A DNA stretch of 8,039 nucleotides. Source: Leptolyngbyaceae cyanobacterium M65_K2018_010 (GTDB lineage: Bacteria > Cyanobacteriota > Cyanobacteriia > Phormidesmidales > Phormidesmidaceae). Below are positions 6,795 through 8,039 of the stretch, piece by piece. The stretch is taken from positions 1-8,039 of the forward strand of contig DVEE01000231.1 in assembly GCA_015295885.1 (NCBI GenBank), written 5' to 3'. Numbering within the stretch: the first letter of the stretch is position 1; the number at the start of each line of letters is the position of its first letter. Under the pieces are notes generated by a model. That model ran no database searches. It worked only from the letters and a program-made list of their open reading frames with translations, and was not told the origin of the DNA. Made by a program: the position numbers and the translations under genes.

Positions 6795-6802
6795 AGAGGA
6801 GG
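6795..6802 (+). promoter_or_regulatory. Strong Shine-Dalgarno sequence that decides the start of the next gene
   Basis: AGAGGAGG ends eight bases before the GTG at 6811, an ideal distance, but only two bases before the upstream in-frame TTG at 6805. This favours GTG 6811 as the true start. It is the best ribosome binding site in the window. Confidence 0.8.
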
Positions 6803-6810
6803 AATTGAGG

Positions 6811-7443
6811 GTGACCAATCAGCGGCGACCACAGGAGGCGAATCAACCCAACCCTCGGCAGCGGCATTTCCGCGCCTGGGCAACGGGGTCGTGGCTACGG
6901 CAAGGGTTGGTCTGGGCCAGCCTGGTGATCCTGCTATGGCTGGGTGGGGGACACCCCCCGGCTCTGGCTGGGCTCAACGACGACAACTTCGACGGCAATA
7001 TTTTTGCCCTCTATGCGGGTAATGGCTCCCTGGTGCCGCCCCGCATCACCCTGCAACAGTCGCTCCAGTATGGCAAACCCGCCCTTGTCGTCATCTACGT
7101 AGACGACAGCAGCGACTGCAAAAAATTTTCATCGGTGATCTCCCAATTGCAGGCCCCCTACGGCCGGGTAGCTAACTTTATCCCGGTCATGGCTGATTCA
7201 ATTCCAGTCAAGGCCAGCTATGAGCCCAATGAGCCAGGGTATTACTTCCGCAATGCGGTGCCCCAAACCCTGGTGTTTGATGCGGAGGGGAAGCTGAGAT
7301 TTAACCAAACCGGTATAGTTACCTACGAAGCCATCGACGATGTCATGCGGGAAATTTTTGATCTGTTGCCTCGCACCGAATCGACCGAGTTGCGCCGCCG
7401 CCCGGTCAATGAGGTCAATACAGAGTTGGTGCCGACGGAGTAG
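6811..7443 (+). CDS. Thylakoid membrane photosystem I accumulation factor (thioredoxin-like)
   Basis: This 210-residue protein matches, from memory of the family, the cyanobacterial thioredoxin-fold proteins related to Synechocystis Slr1796 that are needed for normal photosystem I levels. An unusually long basic n-region (1-30), a hydrophobic core (about 31-46) and a likely cleavage site after Ala-Leu-Ala53 indicate export across the thylakoid or plasma membrane. Hallmarks are LYAGNGSLVPPR (67-78), YGKPALVVIYVDDSSDCKKF (87-106) and the VPQT loop at 150-153, where Pro151 would be the thioredoxin cis-proline. The active-site position reads S-S-D-C (100-103) instead of CxxC, so only the second Cys remains; dithiol oxidoreductase chemistry is therefore unlikely, and a chaperone or mixed-disulfide role fits better. 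The start is GTG 6811, chosen by its Shine-Dalgarno spacing. No dedicated promoter is obvious. Confidence 0.85.
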   Translation: MTNQRRPQEANQPNPRQRHFRAWATGSWLRQGLVWASLVILLWLGGGHPPALAGLNDDNFDGNIFALYAGNGSLVPPRITLQQSLQYGKPALVVIYVDDSSDCKKFSSVISQLQAPYGRVANFIPVMADSIPVKASYEPNEPGYYFRNAVPQTLVFDAEGKLRFNQTGIVTYEAIDDVMREIFDLLPRTESTELRRRPVNEVNTELVPTE

Positions 7444-7459
7444 GGAGTAGAGGGATAGA

Positions 7460-7512
7460 GGGTGAAGGAGTGGCCAGGTGAAGGGTGAAGGAGTGGCCAG
7501 GTGAAGGGTGAA
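7460..7512 (+). repeat. 23-bp tandem repeat, two full copies plus a partial third
   Basis: Two identical 23-base units starting GGGTGAAGGAGTGG occupy 7460-7482 and 7483-7505, and the first seven bases of a third copy follow at 7506-7512 before it diverges. The array lies between the photosystem I factor stop and rsmE. All units are purine-rich on the plus strand, a common type of copy-number variable short repeat in cyanobacterial intergenic DNA. Confidence 0.9.
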
Positions 7513-7555
7513 CGAGGTAGACACGGAGCAGCTTTCCGCGGGGTAGGGTGTACCT

Positions 7556-8039
7556 TTGCAACGGTTGATAGTTGATTTCAGACAGGTTAGTTCAAATCAG
7601 ATCCACCTCACCGCTGAGCAGCAGCACTACCTCTATCGGGTGCTGCGGTTAACCGTGGGCGATCGCTTCATCGCTCTGGACGGCCAGGGGCGCCAGTGGC
7701 TGGGGGAACTCAGCCAGACGCCGGGTCTGGCGATCGCAACTTCCCTGCCAACCTCAGCATCCCTGGCACCGGCGATTACCCTGGCCATCGCCCTGCCTAA
7801 GGGTAGTGGCTTTGATGAAGTGGTGCGGCAAACCACAGAACTGGGGGTCACAACCCTCCAGCCCGTGATCACAGAACGCACCCTGCACCACCCCAACCCC
7901 AAAAAACTAGAGCGCTGGCAGCGGATCGCCGCCGAAGCCACGGAACAGTCGGAGCGGCTCTGGATGCCCACCGTACTCTCCCCCCTGCCCTGGCTGGAGT
8001 ATCTGGCTCAGCCTAGGCCAGGCCAGCGCTGGCTGTGTG
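7556..8039 (+). CDS. rsmE: 16S rRNA (uracil(1498)-N(3))-methyltransferase, N-terminal part (3' truncated by window edge)
   Basis: RsmE methylates N3 of U1498 in the decoding-centre region of 16S rRNA using S-adenosylmethionine. The visible 161 codons are about two thirds of the usual 240-250 residues. The N-terminal PUA-like domain includes QQHYLYRVLR (22-31) and VGDRFIALDG, and the SPOUT domain opens with ALPKGSGFDEVVRQTTELGV (79-98), then PVITERT and KLERWQRIAAEATEQSER (117-134), all typical of the family. The C-terminal knot that binds the cofactor is beyond the edge. The start is placed at TTG 7556, giving the expected MQRLIVDF opening; an in-frame stop at 7544-7546 excludes anything much longer, and there is no ATG or GTG nearby. 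Only a weak TAGGG (7544-7548) serves as ribosome binding site. Two HIP1 octamers lie inside the gene. Confidence 0.92.
   Translation, partial: MQRLIVDFRQVSSNQIHLTAEQQHYLYRVLRLTVGDRFIALDGQGRQWLGELSQTPGLAIATSLPTSASLAPAITLAIALPKGSGFDEVVRQTTELGVTTLQPVITERTLHHPNPKKLERWQRIAAEATEQSERLWMPTVLSPLPWLEYLAQPRPGQRWLC
7659..7666. repeat. HIP1 octamer GCGATCGC
   Basis: This perfect copy lies in the PUA-like domain coding region of rsmE, 71 bases before another copy. Confidence 0.85.
7730..7737. repeat. HIP1 octamer GCGATCGC
   Basis: This is the second perfect copy inside rsmE. Confidence 0.85.

Noticed and set aside
6766..6795. Promoter for the photosystem I factor gene using CTGACA at 6766 as -35
   Set aside because: No acceptable -10 lies 16-18 bases downstream (TACTTA is poor), and it would put the transcript start inside the Shine-Dalgarno sequence.
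6805..6810. TTG at 6805 as start of the photosystem I accumulation factor
   Set aside because: It is only two bases from the Shine-Dalgarno sequence, too close for initiation; GTG 6811 has the right spacing.

Overview
The window is ordinary chromosomal DNA from a cyanobacterium, most likely a GC-rich filamentous one of the Leptolyngbya/Nodosilinea/Phormidium type; the genus is a guess. Three things point there. The octamer GCGATCGC (HIP1) occurs four times (887, 3675, 7659, 7730), where about 0.1 would be expected by chance. One gene encodes a thylakoid protein family known only from oxygenic phototrophs. The proteins use a mix of GTG, TTG and ATG starts, mostly with weak or no Shine-Dalgarno sequence.

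Layout. 1-1890 (+) is the C-terminal three quarters of glycogen phosphorylase (glgP), cut by the left edge. 1891-2222 is a 332-base gap with no gene but with two inverted repeats that share one arm. 2223-3392 (+) is an alpha/beta hydrolase with a large cap insertion. It converges on 3438-4352 (-), a membrane-anchored SGNH/GDSL hydrolase in which the usual catalytic His is Arg. 4353-4574 is non-coding with small inverted repeats. 4575-5666 (-) is ychF, a universally conserved ATPase. 5667-5910 is a divergent promoter region with four palindromes spaced about 22-24 bases apart. 5911-6594 (+) is a predicted lipoprotein of unknown function. 6595-6810 holds a 13-base duplication, long G runs and an 8-bp hairpin. 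6811-7443 (+) is a thioredoxin-like thylakoid photosystem I accumulation factor. 7444-7555 carries a 23-base tandem repeat. 7556 to the right edge (+) is the 5' part of rsmE, a 16S rRNA methyltransferase.

The genes do not form one pathway. They cover glycogen breakdown, two envelope or cytoplasmic hydrolases, a translation-associated ATPase, ribosome modification and photosystem biogenesis. The only plausible functional pairing is the co-directional lipoprotein and photosystem I accumulation factor genes, both of which should act on the far side of a membrane; that link is inference. I found no phage, transposase, CRISPR, toxin-antitoxin or biosynthetic cluster, and no convincing new system. 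The best leads are the palindrome cluster in the ychF/lipoprotein intergenic region, the His-to-Arg change in the SGNH hydrolase, and the competing inverted repeats after glgP.
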